In this document: in pieces, positions 12,281-24,348 of the stretch
Position numbering within the stretch: the stretch's first letter is position 1
Layout of the letters: every line of letters starts with the position of its first letter
NCBI GenBank assembly: GCA_023078555.1
Contig: CM041198.1
Coordinates: 11,227,874-11,291,873 of the forward strand
Length of the DNA stretch: 64,000 nucleotides
Direction: 5' to 3'
Origin: Ulva prolifera
Taxonomy: Eukaryota; Chlorophyta; Ulvophyceae; Ulvales; Ulvaceae
Notes under the pieces: model-generated
What the model saw: only the letters and a program-made list of their open reading frames with translations
Told to the model about the DNA's origin: nothing
The model's database searches: none
Made by a program: the position numbers and the translations under genes

Positions 12281-13825
12281 TCACAGTTTGGGCATGTCGC
12301 TACAGTCAGCAGCAACGTTCAGCCGAGATGATATATCGGTCATTACTTTGGGAAGTATATCGGCCATTACTTCCCAAACAATCGAAACGAACTCCCGTCC
12401 AAGTCCAGGGTGCTCAGCACTTAGTGCGAAGTCTTGCATCAAGTCAAGTGGTGTCACACTGATGTACCCATTCCTCACTGCCCAGAAGTCTGACGCGGCT
12501 GTCATATCCCTGCATACGACAATCATCATAGGCCTGCGTGTATAAATGCACCATGAAACCCAGTAAAGGTCTTTGAATTGCCATGTAGTGCAGGGCTCTA
12601 AAATGTGACATCTGTTTAGCGAACATAGACTTGAGGGCATACTGCAACCTATTTGTGTCATGGGTCACTGTTTCAGAGTAAGGAGGAATGCCACAGCGAC
12701 TGCATTGCATGGACACGGCAGTTTTCATAGGGACACAACAGCTGGCAGAGCAACGATAGAGCATGGACAGTCACATCAGCAAAGAGGGCGCATTGTGCAT
12801 CTCTTGCGCTGAACCAAATCCACTGTGGCATGGCTGCAAGTTTCATTCCAGGTGTAGAATCGCACTCCTGGAAAGATGCCTTCGTGTTGGTCAGAACAGA
12901 TACAGCCGGATCAGCTTCTGGCAGATTCAGGCTCTGCAGTACTTGAGATGTGAGTCGAGAAGACGCGATGTGGAGCCCAGTAAGAACTGATGAACGGCCC
13001 ATGGACGCAAGGTAGAACCCCTTGACAGCGCCACCAGATGGGCCTGGCACATTCACATTCATGACATTACGCTGCAGTGCCGAGGGCATGCTGCCGGACC
13101 ATCGAGCCAGGACTGCTTTGACAAACTGCCCGCAGTTAAAAAGCGGCCCGGGAGAATGCGCCCACTGTATCAGCTTTCTACGACGCCATTGAAAACGCAA
13201 CTGCCGCCAAACCCTGCAGAGTGTAATGCATTGCTCGAAGATGGCACATACGCTAACACGTCTACACCTTCAACACGAATCAATTGGGAAGAAGTCTTGA
13301 GGGCCCTGCCTTGCATGCTGCTTCGCGAGCTGCCCCTACTGTGCCAGAGTATATCACATGCAATCCGAGATTGTCGCCACGGTTGATGCCACTGACGACC
13401 AAGTCCCACTTTGCGACCTGAAAAGTATGTTTGACATGATTCTGGCAAGAAGAGGCGTCGCGTGGGTGCTCAAATGTGCCTGGGACCTGCATCACAAATT
13501 TTGATTCACGCACGATTCAGTGGTAACCTTAGGGCGCATGCGTCTCGTTTCGAAACAAGTCTGAGCACGTTGCGACCATAACAGCATGTGCAGGAGTACC
13601 GTGAACTTCGAAACAGCGTGCAGCTCCGGGAAAGCTGCTGCACAAGCGTCGCGTGACAATGGCATCTCCAATGGTGATCGATTGACTCTTCCCGCTCTGC
13701 TCTGTCGCCGGGCAACAAACAGATACGTCACATATATCCAGGCTAATCAGCTCATTCACCAGCGCCCGTACACCAGGTGCTTGTATTCCATCGTCATTGC
13801 AGACCAGCACGCTAGGACGCCGCAT
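12281..13825 (-). CDS. surE: SurE-type 5'/3'-nucleotidase (acid phosphatase), possibly a pseudogene
   Basis: The SurE family are metal-dependent nucleoside monophosphate phosphatases. The start chosen is the ATG at 13825, giving [18 protein letters not shown], where NDDG is the metal-binding signature. Then follow [23 protein letters not shown], the block [20 protein letters not shown] with [10 protein letters not shown] (about 13290-13423), [17 protein letters not shown] (about 13020-13090) and [17 protein letters not shown] (exon 12281-12509, stop TGA). Thus all SurE blocks are present in order on several exons. Two problems are visible in the exon ending at 13213: an in-frame TAG at 13178-13180, and a run of five A on the plus strand at 13138-13142 where four would keep the frame into [13 protein letters not shown]. 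It is either decaying, mis-assembled, or spliced in a way not recognised here. Confidence 0.82.
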
Positions 13826-15299
13826 CTGGAGTGAGGAGCTGCGAATGTATATGATGGTGAATGTAAGAGCAGAGCCTAAATTATCAGCTGACGTCACTGT
13901 GCTCCTGAGATGGCATTGAACGGCATCGTGATCTGGCGAGCGGCAATGATAAGCTGTGGCCACCGGAAGCACCGCCTGCGGTACATTTGGACAACATTCA
14001 AGCACACCAAGGAGGCATCTCGAATTGAATTTTGCGTAAGCAAGAATGCCGGGGAAATGATTCTCTCAGAATTCTGCGAACCCCATTCCAACTGCGGCAG
14101 TAACTTGATGCGTGGCTGTGCTGAAGCACCGTCATGCCGGAGCACCGGGGTGGAGACACGATCTAGTTCAGGAACAGCAGATACCCGACATATTGAAAAA
14201 TGTGCAAAATCTCGTGATCATGCTGTATGTGAGTGCGCAGTTTACATGGGCAGCGTTAAAGTTGCAGCGCTTCGGCCTTGGAAACGTGACATGGCCATGC
14301 TTTGGGAGCTGAAGTAGCGCTCAGTTTCGAGCGGTCACCATTCGCCACTCAAAAGCTAAAGCTATCAGTGCTTGTGGGAGTTGCAGTTCCATGTGTGCAT
14401 GTCGGCTGGTTCGCGTACAAGGCCTGATTGATCAACAGGCTATCGGGTGCTCGAGCAAGTGGGGTGATGAGTTTTGGCCATTGACACGTCCCATAGCACC
14501 CGTCCCCTCCCGCCATGCAACGCACGAACACGTTCAGGTGAAATGAACACATCCCACGCATAGATCAATTCCTCCATAAATGCAGCCACAAGTGGTTTTG
14601 TTGCGTTATTGACACATACCCCTTGAGTGTAGGCCCTGGGCAGAGCACCTTGTTCAAGCGAAACATCTAGTGACCTTCAAGTGGACGCCCACGCCGAAGA
14701 ACGACCGATTGCTGCAATTAGCTCCTGCATCGTCTACTTTGATCTGCTCTGCTTGTGCAGCGGCAAGAATGGAAGGTATGTCCCCACTCTGTCGGCACTG
14801 AACCCGCAATCGTGCGCAAGGACGCTGTGAATGTGAGTGCGATGATAAATCCGGGTCATAACATCCGTTGTTTGTGATCTGTAGCTGTCCTCGCGTGCAC
14901 TTCGCATGCCAGAACAGCGGTTTCTGCTTGCGGAAGGAGTCGCACGCCTCCATCAACGTACACGCCTTTCGACCTGTAGTAAGAAACGGTTTGTCGCGGT
15001 AGCAATTGTTGTAGGGCTCCTTGATACCTGTTCCGGGACTGTTGGCACGCGTTGCTTCGTACGTGTGTGGCATTCTATCAGGATGTCCGGAATGCTGCAT
15101 GCGCATGATCGTTGACCGCGATCATCAGAAAGACCAATCGAGTTCATATATGTCATTCCATATCGTTTCATCGGCGCCTGCATGGCCATAAGTTGTTCGA
15201 TTCATCCATGTGCTTGTGCGTTTCTGGGCGCTGGCACACTGCTGCAGCCGCTTTTGTGGCAAGCGCACACAGGCTATTAATATCACATTCATTGCTCGC
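13826..15299. other. intergenic stretch, no recognised gene
   Basis: It lies between the divergent SurE and exonuclease-like genes. Open stretches on both strands at 13894-14317 and 14654-15106 show no family motif. Promoters for both genes and first exons of the exonuclease-like gene may lie here. Confidence 0.35.
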
Positions 15300-17251
15300 A
15301 GACACAAGTGGGGTCACCAATGGTAGTCTGGAAGAAGTAACTAAGGACTTCCTGAGTCGCCGTGGCGGTGCGTCCCGTGTGCTTGACCCGCAAGATGCAG
15401 TTTGGGGAATCCGCTTCTCTGCGCACCTCATGGGGTCTTTAGGATGAACAAGGTCGATGACTGTGCAGGTGTTGTCTTAGAGCACCTGATCAATGTGCTC
15501 AAGCGTATACATGATAGCAATGCACCCGAGCTGCAGAGCGAGCAGGCTTTCAAGGAGTTTCTCGAGTCCAAGCCCGACGTGTTCCGCATCGCCGTCTCTT
15601 GCAACAATGTGGAACGCGCTCGCCTTACTAGCCCTCGCCGTGCCAGCAAAGGGTTGATTGGCTTGACGATTTCCACTCTGCAAGAACTGGTGTGGCCCAC
15701 TGCTTCATGCCTGTAACGCCGATGCAGTGCTATACCTTTCTTTGAATAGAATTTGCGCCTATTCGCTGAGTACGAGTTGGAACTCCAGGGTGCATCTGAT
15801 GAGACATCTGCCTGCTCTGTGTCTGATGTATTTGCGAAAGTCGCCGAGGCCAGGAAAGCAACGCTGGAGGGTGATGAAGTTCTTCCAGAGGACCTGCAGA
15901 ACGAGGAAGAATTCATGCTGTCTGCGCAGCGCTTCAACAGAATTCGATTTCAGGACGGCAAAGCCTGGATGGTGCCGAGGCCTGAGAAACCCCCTCGGGG
16001 CCAATCTCGCACTGCCCGTGTCCGCCTTCCTCGCACAGGAACAACAGAGACCACACCAGATGATGAACCAGCAGTTCAAACACGTCGCCGCCCACAGGGC
16101 ACGCCTGTGGAGCCAAAGGATCTAGCCCTTTCTGCAGAAGCTAACGATTCTACTTTCATTGCTGGTCTGATCTACAAACGCCTGTGCGCCAGGGGTGCTG
16201 TCAACATACAGTTTGGTCTGCCTGTCAAGTCCCTGCTGCGCCTGACATCGATGGATTTTAAGGAACAGCGGCCGGATGCTGATCCTCCAAGTATGCACAG
16301 TCTGCGAGTATTCAAGATGTTGCTTGGGCAGATACCGGGCATCAAGCGCCAATGGCCCCGCATGCCCCCTCGGAGCAATTCCAGGCCGCTGAGATACACA
16401 CCAGAACTTATTGTCTGGATGGATGAGGAGGCGGAGATGGTTGCTGGTATCACTGCTGGGTTGCCTGATGATCTTGCCAGCATTGTGATTCAGCCAGATG
16501 TTATGGACAATAATGACGCCATTGCTAACGGTACACCACAGAATGTGACGGTACTGCAGCAGGAGGCATGGCAAACCAGTGTTGTTGGTCCAACTGCTAG
16601 TGAGGAAGTTCTTGCAGCATTCCTGTCTGACCACAAAGACCAGGCTGTCTGGGGCTTTGAGACTGAGCACCGAGTCGGGCTCCATCGTCGACCAGCTGGA
16701 AAAATTGCAATTATCGTCCTGTCTGACATGCACCACACAATCATCTGGGATGTTCATGAGGGCGGTATCCCCCCTTGTCTACATGCTTTCTTTGCAAATG
16801 AGGAGATCTTCAAAGGAGGTGTGCGGATCGGGCCCAAGATGCAGAAATTGGTTAAGCAATTTGATGTGAAGCCGGCCAAGTTCCTCGAGTTGAGCATGAT
16901 CGCGCGTGACTTAGAATTGATCTCAGAGGAGGAGAAGGAGCGAATCAGCATCCGTATCATGACCAATAACGTCCTGCATGTTGCGGTGAGCCACTTCTCT
17001 TGCTTGTCCATCATGCATTTGCAGTCTCGCCACCTACCATGTCAACAGATTGGCCGTTGCTGCAGGTATCACGTCCACCTGGGATACGCGATAGCAACTG
17101 GGAGTTGCGACCACTGACAAAGAGACAATACAATTACGCAGTCGAGGATGGATATGCGACTGCGTTGCTGTTCATGCACATGGTCTCTCAGCTCCACAAG
17201 ATGAATCAGGGAGCGAAGCTGAATGAGGCATGTGTCACTGTTGACTGTTGA
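15300..17251 (+). CDS. Egalitarian/EXD1-like 3'-5' exonuclease-domain protein, catalytic residues partly lost
   Basis: The main exon 15750-16985 and the last exon 17066-17251 (stop TGA) join in phase at a GT-AG intron. The C-terminal half has the DEDD exonuclease fold: VWGFETEHRVG corresponds to motif I, followed by KIAIIVLSDMHHTIIWDV; then GPKMQKLVKQFDVKPAKFLEL corresponds to motif II, and NWELRPLTKRQYNYAVEDGY to motif III. Upstream exons near 15302-15450 and 15432-15600 (FLSRRGGASRVLDPQDAV; FKEFLESKPDVFRI) and the stretch around 16150-16330 look like winged-helix modules such as those preceding the nuclease domain of Egalitarian. In motif I the first Asp is Glu (FETE), and the motif II Asp is not visible, while the motif III Tyr/Asp remain. 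A non-catalytic RNA-binding role is plausible by inference. The true start was not found. Confidence 0.72.
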
Positions 17252-19078
17252 CGCATGCTCTGAGATGAAAAATTGTTGCGAGTGTAGGCCTGTGTTCAAA
17301 GTCATGATTTTGTTCCAATCTGTGGGGCACATGTGAATGTGTCATTTTGTTACAGCGCAGAATTGATAGAAATCAATCATAAAGGCATTGTAAGCCAGTA
17401 CCGCTATACCATGCTAACTATGTTCTGCCATTCATCAAATTTGAAATGCAGCTATGCATTCCTTCGTTTGTGCATGCAGTGTGCAACCTTGGATACTGCA
17501 TCAGTAGAGGGTATGTGTAGAAACTTCTCAGTGCCAGTATGAAACAACCTGCATATAACATGTCTGCAATGCGGTGAGTGATATTGATACATCTCAACGA
17601 TATGGTACTCGTTGATGGAAACAGTGTCATCCTCAGACAGTTAGATAACTAATTATCCACCTCAAGCCCACCTGCTTCTTTTTTCGCGGAGTATGTGACC
17701 ATTACACTTCGTTCGGCTGCTGTGCGCCGCCCTAAAAGTCACATCGACGCCCTCGATCCCGTTCCCTGCCAGCGTGCTGACGCTCCCCGCCATCCAGTCC
17801 ACGCAGCGTACGGCGTGGCTCTCGGTGTCTGCGACGTACAGCCGGTCGCGGGCGCGGCAGTGTGCAACGGCCGGTTGAAGGTGGCACTGGCCACCGGTCC
17901 GTCAGCAATACGCACTATCATGGCGACTTTTCTGTGTTGTCACTGCACTATGATCAATGGCGTGCGTTTGGGCGGGAAAAGCTCAGCGAATGCCGACGTT
18001 TGGGGAGAACCGCCATTATTCGCCAAAAGGGGGGGGGCCTGGGGCGGGGAGAGTCCCCACAGCCTAGATCGCTCAGTACGAGTCCCCAAACATTGATCAC
18101 AACATTCGAAGTTGTCCCCAATTATGAAAATTCGGCCGTTTTGATGCGCGCCCACACTGGGACCACTTCGTAGCGGGAGTGCATGACCCCCTCACTGGCC
18201 ACCGGTCCGTCGACGAGGCCGGAGCCCCTGGATATGCAGGCATATATCGAAAGCCTGCTGCTGGTAGGAATGACACATACGCATCACATACGGCACAGTG
18301 CCCTACGTAATGCAGTTTGAACGAAACCAGGGCCAGAACACATTAGTTTGATCACTACTGTCAGCTAGCAGATCAACCACTTACGGTAACATGCGCCTGC
18401 CTTCCACATATCACGATGATAACTATTATCGCATTCGACAATCAAATTTAATTTGTAACCACCTTTGCCGATCAACTCGTTTGGAATAGCTTGACTACTT
18501 GTGATCTTTGTTTGACTGGGGGTTGGTTGGAATTCTCCAGCCGTGATGGAGACATTGTCCGCATCATTGCTACTACTGGCAGCATGTCAACGCGGCCCGT
18601 GGTAATGATGTTGCCTGCACCTTGCCTAGACGAGATTGTTACAGCTCGGTTGTGTGGTTGCTGTCGTATCTAAAATTGCCAACACATTATGTCGAGTGGC
18701 TGTGGCGTAGGTGCGAATACAGGAGATATTTGAATTGCGTTACCCTGAGACTAGTGTACTTTCTATAAGAGGTTTGTGGTACTCCACTTCATCGGGATTG
18801 TATCTGCTGTAATTTGTTCTCAAAGATCCTCAGACGTATCACAAACTGACGTCATCGGGATACAAGCCACAGTGATGGTATCAATCTGGCGGGGCACAGT
18901 CTCATAAATCTATGCCCATAACGCAACCAAGGAAACGCAACAAAGGGTCAAGCTGAGGTGCCCGCTCGAATGGCCAGATTGATGGACGAATCCAGCTCAC
19001 ACCAAACATCACCGATTTCGAAGCCTATCGATCAGGCGCTTCGTGAAGGCCTGCAGAGACATCAAAACAACTCTGTTC
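17252..19078. other. 1.8 kb without a recognised gene
   Basis: It holds the 3' sides of two convergent genes. A G-rich stretch (18027-18054) and short open frames at 17695-18173 show no family motifs. I see no repeat with clear boundaries. Confidence 0.4.
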
Positions 19079-21860
19079 TCAAGGGCAGCCATAGCATTCA
19101 TAATCACCCATGATTCCTTGGCCACTTGCAGAGATCCACAAAGACAACGTGACGTAGACACTCACTTTATAGCGACGCCAATTGTTCGGTTCGAACATGC
19201 ACTCTGACATGCGGTTGAAGCAAAATGACTTGGCAGGCTTGAGCTGCATGGCTCGTTTGCTGTCTTCCGTAAGTGCGTTACCAATGCGAGTCAAAGCTGC
19301 CTCATCGAACCTTGCCTCTGTAGTTTCCATGCCGACCTGCAGCATAACCAAGCTCAGTATTTCAGACACATGACGCCGGAGTCACATCTCTACCCAACAA
19401 CTGATCGGAATTTCATGATGCGATGAGAGATTCATACATCTGCAACATTGTGGCAGACGCAGCACCTGTATGCCTACTACTGAGGCGCATGTGTGTACAT
19501 GGCTGACTAGAGCCTCTGCATGACGTAACCACACTCAACATTTCGACCATGACCATGCAGGTAATCGTTGAATATAACAAGCGCATAAGAAGTCAAGCTG
19601 CAAGATCACAGCCTGAAATTCTTGAAAACCAGCAGCGCGCCCACAGCCTCATATCAACCGCTAGAGATAGGTCTTGAAACAAACGTTTCACCCTAAAAAA
19701 TCAAGCACAGTACGCCGCGGCAATGGCATGCCAGCAGGTATACCTGGATCACAGTTGGCATTTCTTGGTTGCTGTGATGTTGGCTGTTCGCAGGCGCCTG
19801 CATGCTAATGTTCTATTGTTGTCGCACTGCAGTGGTAGGAACCCATGATGGCGATTACATATCCCTTGAATGACACCACGGCAAGACCAAGGCGGAAAGG
19901 CTGCCCACCCATGATCACATCACAGCTCCAGCGTGCCAGAACATCAAATATGGGCAGGTAGCCTTCACGAACACTCGTGTGGTTGATGCCTGCAGTGAGT
20001 TCTGCCTGCACAAGTTTGAAAGGCTTGACTGAGTGGGTCCAGAGACGACCTTGTTGAGTATCCGTAAGAGTAGATAAGTGTCACTGCTCTGAGTCTCATT
20101 AGGCAGCTGCGAGATCGCACAGCATGGGACTGTGTATGGTGCCACCAGTGCACAGCTGGGAGCTTGACTTGCAACTGTATAGGGCTTGAGCCAAAGACTT
20201 TGGTTGCCACCTCCAGCATTGAGTCTGCGTGATTCAGCAGCGACCTGCTGTACCAGTGGAGGAAAAATTGGCCATATTCACTGGACCAGCTACCATGATC
20301 CCTGCGCAGAATGAATATTTGTTGGAACATGTACTGGCTCAGTGGACCACCAGCGGTTGCCGCACACCTGAAGCGACGCAAATTCAGCAGCCATGATCCC
20401 ACCTGAAAAACTTCGTTTGTGAGGGCCATAGACAGTATGAACCTGCATCATGTGGGCCCCATGCGCCATACTCTGCCTGACCAATATCTAAGGCGGCGGC
20501 CTGGAGCATGCTGAGCATGTACACGTCAAAACACTGAAATTCCCCGATCCCCGGAAACATCCACCTTTCAGACCTGAATGATGGATATCGCAGCTCTCCT
20601 TGTGGGCCCATGCCTGTAACCAATCAGAGACCCTCTAGAGCTACAAGCACAACGCTTGCCTCACGGCAGATGACAAGAACTGCATATACTACTAACTCCC
20701 GGGTCAACATGAAATTTGAGATTTGAGGGTCACTGTTCCGTAACTCCCTCTTCGAGTTACTGCAAGGTCAGGGCCTGGAACAGCATCGCATGACATCCCA
20801 GTCAATATAATATGTCGTGTGAAGCACACACCAACAGTGACCTCGTAAATGACGCGCCCTTGGTCAGCATAAAGATGCTTGAAGCGATGATGGAAGCTCC
20901 TGATGAAGTCAAAGTAGCAATCTAGGGCAGTCCTGCCCCGGAGCAGCGGTACTGCAGCAAACGGCTAATTACAACTTGTGCACGACTGTGCAGGACAATA
21001 TCAAAAGTTAAAATCATAGATCCACACCGTGGATCACACGTAACATCTGGTTTTCTAGCGACAGACAAGTTGCACGCTATCCCTCCTATTCAGGGCAGCT
21101 ATTCACCGTCAAATTTCATCCCTGCGCAACACCGAAGAGCACGCACCTTCATCAATGCCGATCGAAAGACAGTCCAAAGAATGGTGATGCAGCTGATCTG
21201 CGAAGAATATGTCCGGATTGTTGGTGCCAATCTCCAGCACCCATGCTGGAAGCGAAACTTGCCCATTGCCATGAAAGCACAGGTGTACCTACACACGTCA
21301 ACAGCCGCTGTCTACACAATCTTGGTATCTATGACCTTGCCATGACGACCAAATCATGAGGCAGGCAGGATCCGCAGGCCGCCCACAAGACTCGAATTAA
21401 ATCACATTATACCTGACTACGGAGTCCAACATTCCTCAGCATGGTGAAAATAGTGTTGTAGGTGCTCCAGTCGTAGCAGTGTGGCGCACTGCCTTCCACA
21501 TGGCCCCACCACACCTCAACAACGACGCCATCCATGCCAATGCTCTTCAGTGCATGCAGGGCCGCGTTCAAAGCCTACATGCATCACCTTGAACTGACAC
21601 TCTCCAGCAAGCAATTTCGCCTGACTAAGTGACAATTGCAGGAACATCACAGGGGATGCTGAGCACTTATACAAAAATGCAGTAACGTTACCTTGAGGTG
21701 GACTGGATCATCTCTAGGTACAATGACGTCGCTGGGTAGTGTTGCATACATAAGCACCCGGTCTTGCTCAGGCGCCTGCGCAAGCTTGCACATGCTGGGT
21801 GATGTTGCAGCTGGTTCCCTTAAGAAAGTTGGCAACACAAAGCATAACTTGAACACACCC
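19079..21860 (-). CDS. beta-amylase (glycoside hydrolase family 14)
   Basis: Beta-amylase releases maltose from the non-reducing ends of starch glucans; green-lineage forms act in plastid or cytosol. Exons read from the minus strand are about 21692-21830 (VLMYATLPSDVIV), 21413-21574 (GMDGVVVEVWWGHVEG), 21147-21288 (VHLCFHGNGQVSLPAWV, NNPDIFFADQ), 20842-20951 (GRTALDCYFDFIRSF), 20403-20613 (GMGPQGELRYPS, FPGIGEFQCFDVYML, WGPHDAGSY), 20121-20301 (YGQFFLHWYS, HWWHHTQSHA), 19909-20005 (AELTAGINHTSVREGYLPI) and 19166-19336 (METTEARFDEAA, MFEPNNWRRYK). The acid catalyst is the Glu of GELRYPS; the base corresponds to the Glu in ETTEARFD, matching ENALPRYD of the family. Exon phases agree where checked. 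One or two small exons between 19909 and 19336, and both termini, are unresolved. An Arg/Ser-rich frame at 21820-22095 could encode a plastid transit peptide. Confidence 0.92.
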
Positions 21861-22404
21861 CGTTTGATGTGGCTGCGGTCTTACATTGACGCGAGCTCTC
21901 CGGATGATTGCGACTGTTGGCAGCCAGTGGCCGGCCGCGGATAGCTCGCCTGCAGCCTGACCTCCCGAACTGACAATGACCGGCTACCCCTACCTCACGA
22001 ACACCTAAGATACGGCATTTTGGCAGTCGCATCAACGCCATTTCTTGTGCTAGCCGACATGAATGTCGGCAGGCGCGTATTGATCGCTTGGACATGTCCT
22101 AAAGGTCCTGCAGGAGCATGGCCACACGCAATGCTCCGTTCAAAAACCATTCAAGATCCTCAATGTGTTCCAAAAACCATGTGATGCATAATTTGGACAA
22201 TGATCGCAAACGGTCATCATTGTGAACAACTGAACGACAAACGCTCTCGTCTTGAACTGGCTGTGACCACGGACGCACGCCGTGTCAATCAGAAAGACAG
22301 TCCGAGTTTTGGCGTCAAATTCAACAGCACCGAACTTAGCCATGCTCAATTTTAGTACACAGAGGGGCTAGCTGCAATGGTATCTGGTAGCCACTGGCAG
22401 TTAT

Positions 22405-22521
22405 GTTTCGCGTTAAAATGGGCCCAGCAGCCTGCCAGCCCCCTATCGCACCCAAACCACCAGGCTGCCAGCCTAGAGCATACATGTTGGCTGGGCTGCT
22501 GGGCCCCTTTTAACGCGAAAC
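22405..22521. repeat. long imperfect hairpin, MITE- or foldback-like
   Basis: The arms 22405-22432 and 22494-22521 are inverted copies matching at 27 of 28 positions (outer part GTTTCGCGTTAAAA), with about 61 nt between them. No target duplication was recognised, so the class is open: MITE, foldback remnant or small-RNA precursor. Confidence 0.75.
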
Positions 22522-23032
22522 TGCGCTGCAGTCTCGCAACCCTCGCTGCATGCACGGCACTCACACACAAATCCACCATCATTCCGTTATTATGGACCCG
22601 AAGTATGGCCAATGAGCCAGCCATAAGCTGCTTGATAATGGATGTGCCTAGCAAAGTCCTTTTTACAAACGATGTGCAGTATATGAACGACAAAATAATG
22701 CAAGATGGTGAATCTCATCGCTTAAACGCGATATTATTAGCACCCCACATCGCGAGCGAAGCGAGTAACAAAAAAATGCCACCATCCACTTGTCGCCAGC
22801 GGAGCGAGCGCAAAACAAATGCATACGTGCCTCAATCGCGTGCGTCTGCTGACAAACAATTCATAGCTACTGGAGTAAGCAGTATCATTGTCGTGGTGTT
22901 GCGGACAGCAGCACCGGTGGGATGCCACAAGAAATCCAGGCTGACTGGCCCGCGCTCCCGCTTCACTAGTCTCGTGAACAGCGCAGCGCGACAAATACCT
23001 AATGTATCTGCTCCTGATATGATTTTTCTGCA

Positions 23033-23173
23033 ATGGCGTTGTTAAAGACTAAGTATCAGGTCCGCCTCAGCGTGAACTCAAAAGAATGTGTGCGCTTGAG
23101 AATGCAGTCGTGCCAGCTGCGCACCTTCTACGAAGAAGTGGTGGGCGAACAGCCGGCGCATGTAGACAAGTGG
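23033..23173 (+). CDS. possible first exon of an unrecognised gene
   Basis: The frame opens with ATG in a good context and runs 47 codons (MALLKTKYQVRLSVN... ending HVDKW) to a GT donor (TGG|GTAGGC). The residue mix looks protein-like rather than random. I do not recognise the family and did not find following exons. A hAT-type element begins 86 bp after the donor and would lie in the first intron. Confidence 0.3.
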
Positions 23174-23259
23174 GTAGGCTGAGTCAACCCACCACTGTTT
23201 TTCATTTATTGCAAAGTGGTTGTCGTTCTGACTGCACATCGATCTCTCTGACTGCCGAG

Positions 23260-24348
23260 TAGGGATGTAAACTTAACATTTGGGAGCCTGGTTTAACGTT
23301 AATTAAGAAAGCTAAAGTAAAATAAAAGTAAAATAGCTTCAAAAAGCTTTACTTTAAACTTGTTTTAAACAAGTGTTTTGCCGCTTTACCCTTAAAATTG
23401 TTAAACACGTCAAGGAGGCCTGACACAACAACCAGACCGCCTTAGAGCACCACAAACACGTCCGCAGAGACCTAGACAGGCCTCTTGCACCACCTGCCAA
23501 CTGTCGGCGCCTCCTGAGCAACCTGACAATGATGCGCATGATCGTGGACTAGCAGAATCAAGCTCGCATGCCGCAGTACCCTTGTTCTGCAACACCCGCT
23601 CCTCCTCATCCACTTCATCGACAAACTCAAACAGGTGTTTGAATGGTAGAATCTCAACTATAGCCGCAACACAACCATTAAGGAGATGGGCATGACCAGC
23701 ATCGCTTGAGCTGCGCAGATGGAGCTTCCTTGCTCTTGAGGCGGCTGGTCGAGGACATAAGTCGTAGCACACCATTCGCCTTGCTCGCCTCGCTGACATT
23801 TTCTGCCTTCTTGAGGGTTTTGCCCTTCTTCGTAGATGCTTTCTGGACCGGCTTCTTCTTTTGAGCCACCGCAGTCGCAGCAGTCTTTCTACGTTTCTAG
23901 AGCCACCAACACCTACCACATCATCAAGACTTTCCTCGTCAAGACTATCAGTCTCTTAAGAGTCTGCAGGCCGCTTGCTTCGCGGCATGCCTGGCAGTTG
24001 CTCACTGCCAAATCAAAGACAGGTGCACACAGAGACTACGGAATTTGACTCCCAAAGCATTACAAAGCGCATTGTGTCACACATTGAACTCAGCAACATG
24101 TGTGCTAGTTCAACCATGGCCACAGTGCATTGCTAGAGTTCTTTGTCCTGTGAGGTCGGTCAAAGCCAGTGTGAATGCAGCCCTTTTTGGCTTAAATTTT
24201 CATTTTAAAGCACCCTTAACACGTTAAAGTAAAATAAAAGTAAAATACCCCCTTCAACGCCTCTGAATCGGTTTAACGTTAAAATTGTCAAGTAAAATAG
24301 CATTTTAAACTGAGTTAAAATGAGGGTAAAGTTAAATTTACAGCCCTA
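23260..24348. mobile_element. hAT-type DNA transposon, non-autonomous or degraded, 1089 bp
   Basis: The ends are inverted copies, TAGGGATGTAAACTTAAC on the left and TAGGGCTGTAAATTTAAC read inward from the right. They are flanked by 8-bp duplications CTGCCGAG (23252-23259) and CTGCCGAA (24349-24356), 7 of 8 identical. TAGGG-type ends with 8-bp duplications are typical of hAT. The subterminal parts are filled with short GTTAAAGTAAAATAAAAG-like repeats. Confidence 0.85.
23678..23960 (-). pseudogene. Lys-rich coding remnant inside the hAT element
   Basis: On the minus strand a frame reads DEESLDDVVGVGGSRNVE and then AQKKKPVQKASTKKGKTLKK, a Lys-rich nuclear-localisation-like segment. Such basic segments occur near the N-terminus of transposases, but no BED finger or RNase-H-like core is visible, so identity is not established. 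An in-frame TAA lies just upstream near 23957. Confidence 0.35.
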
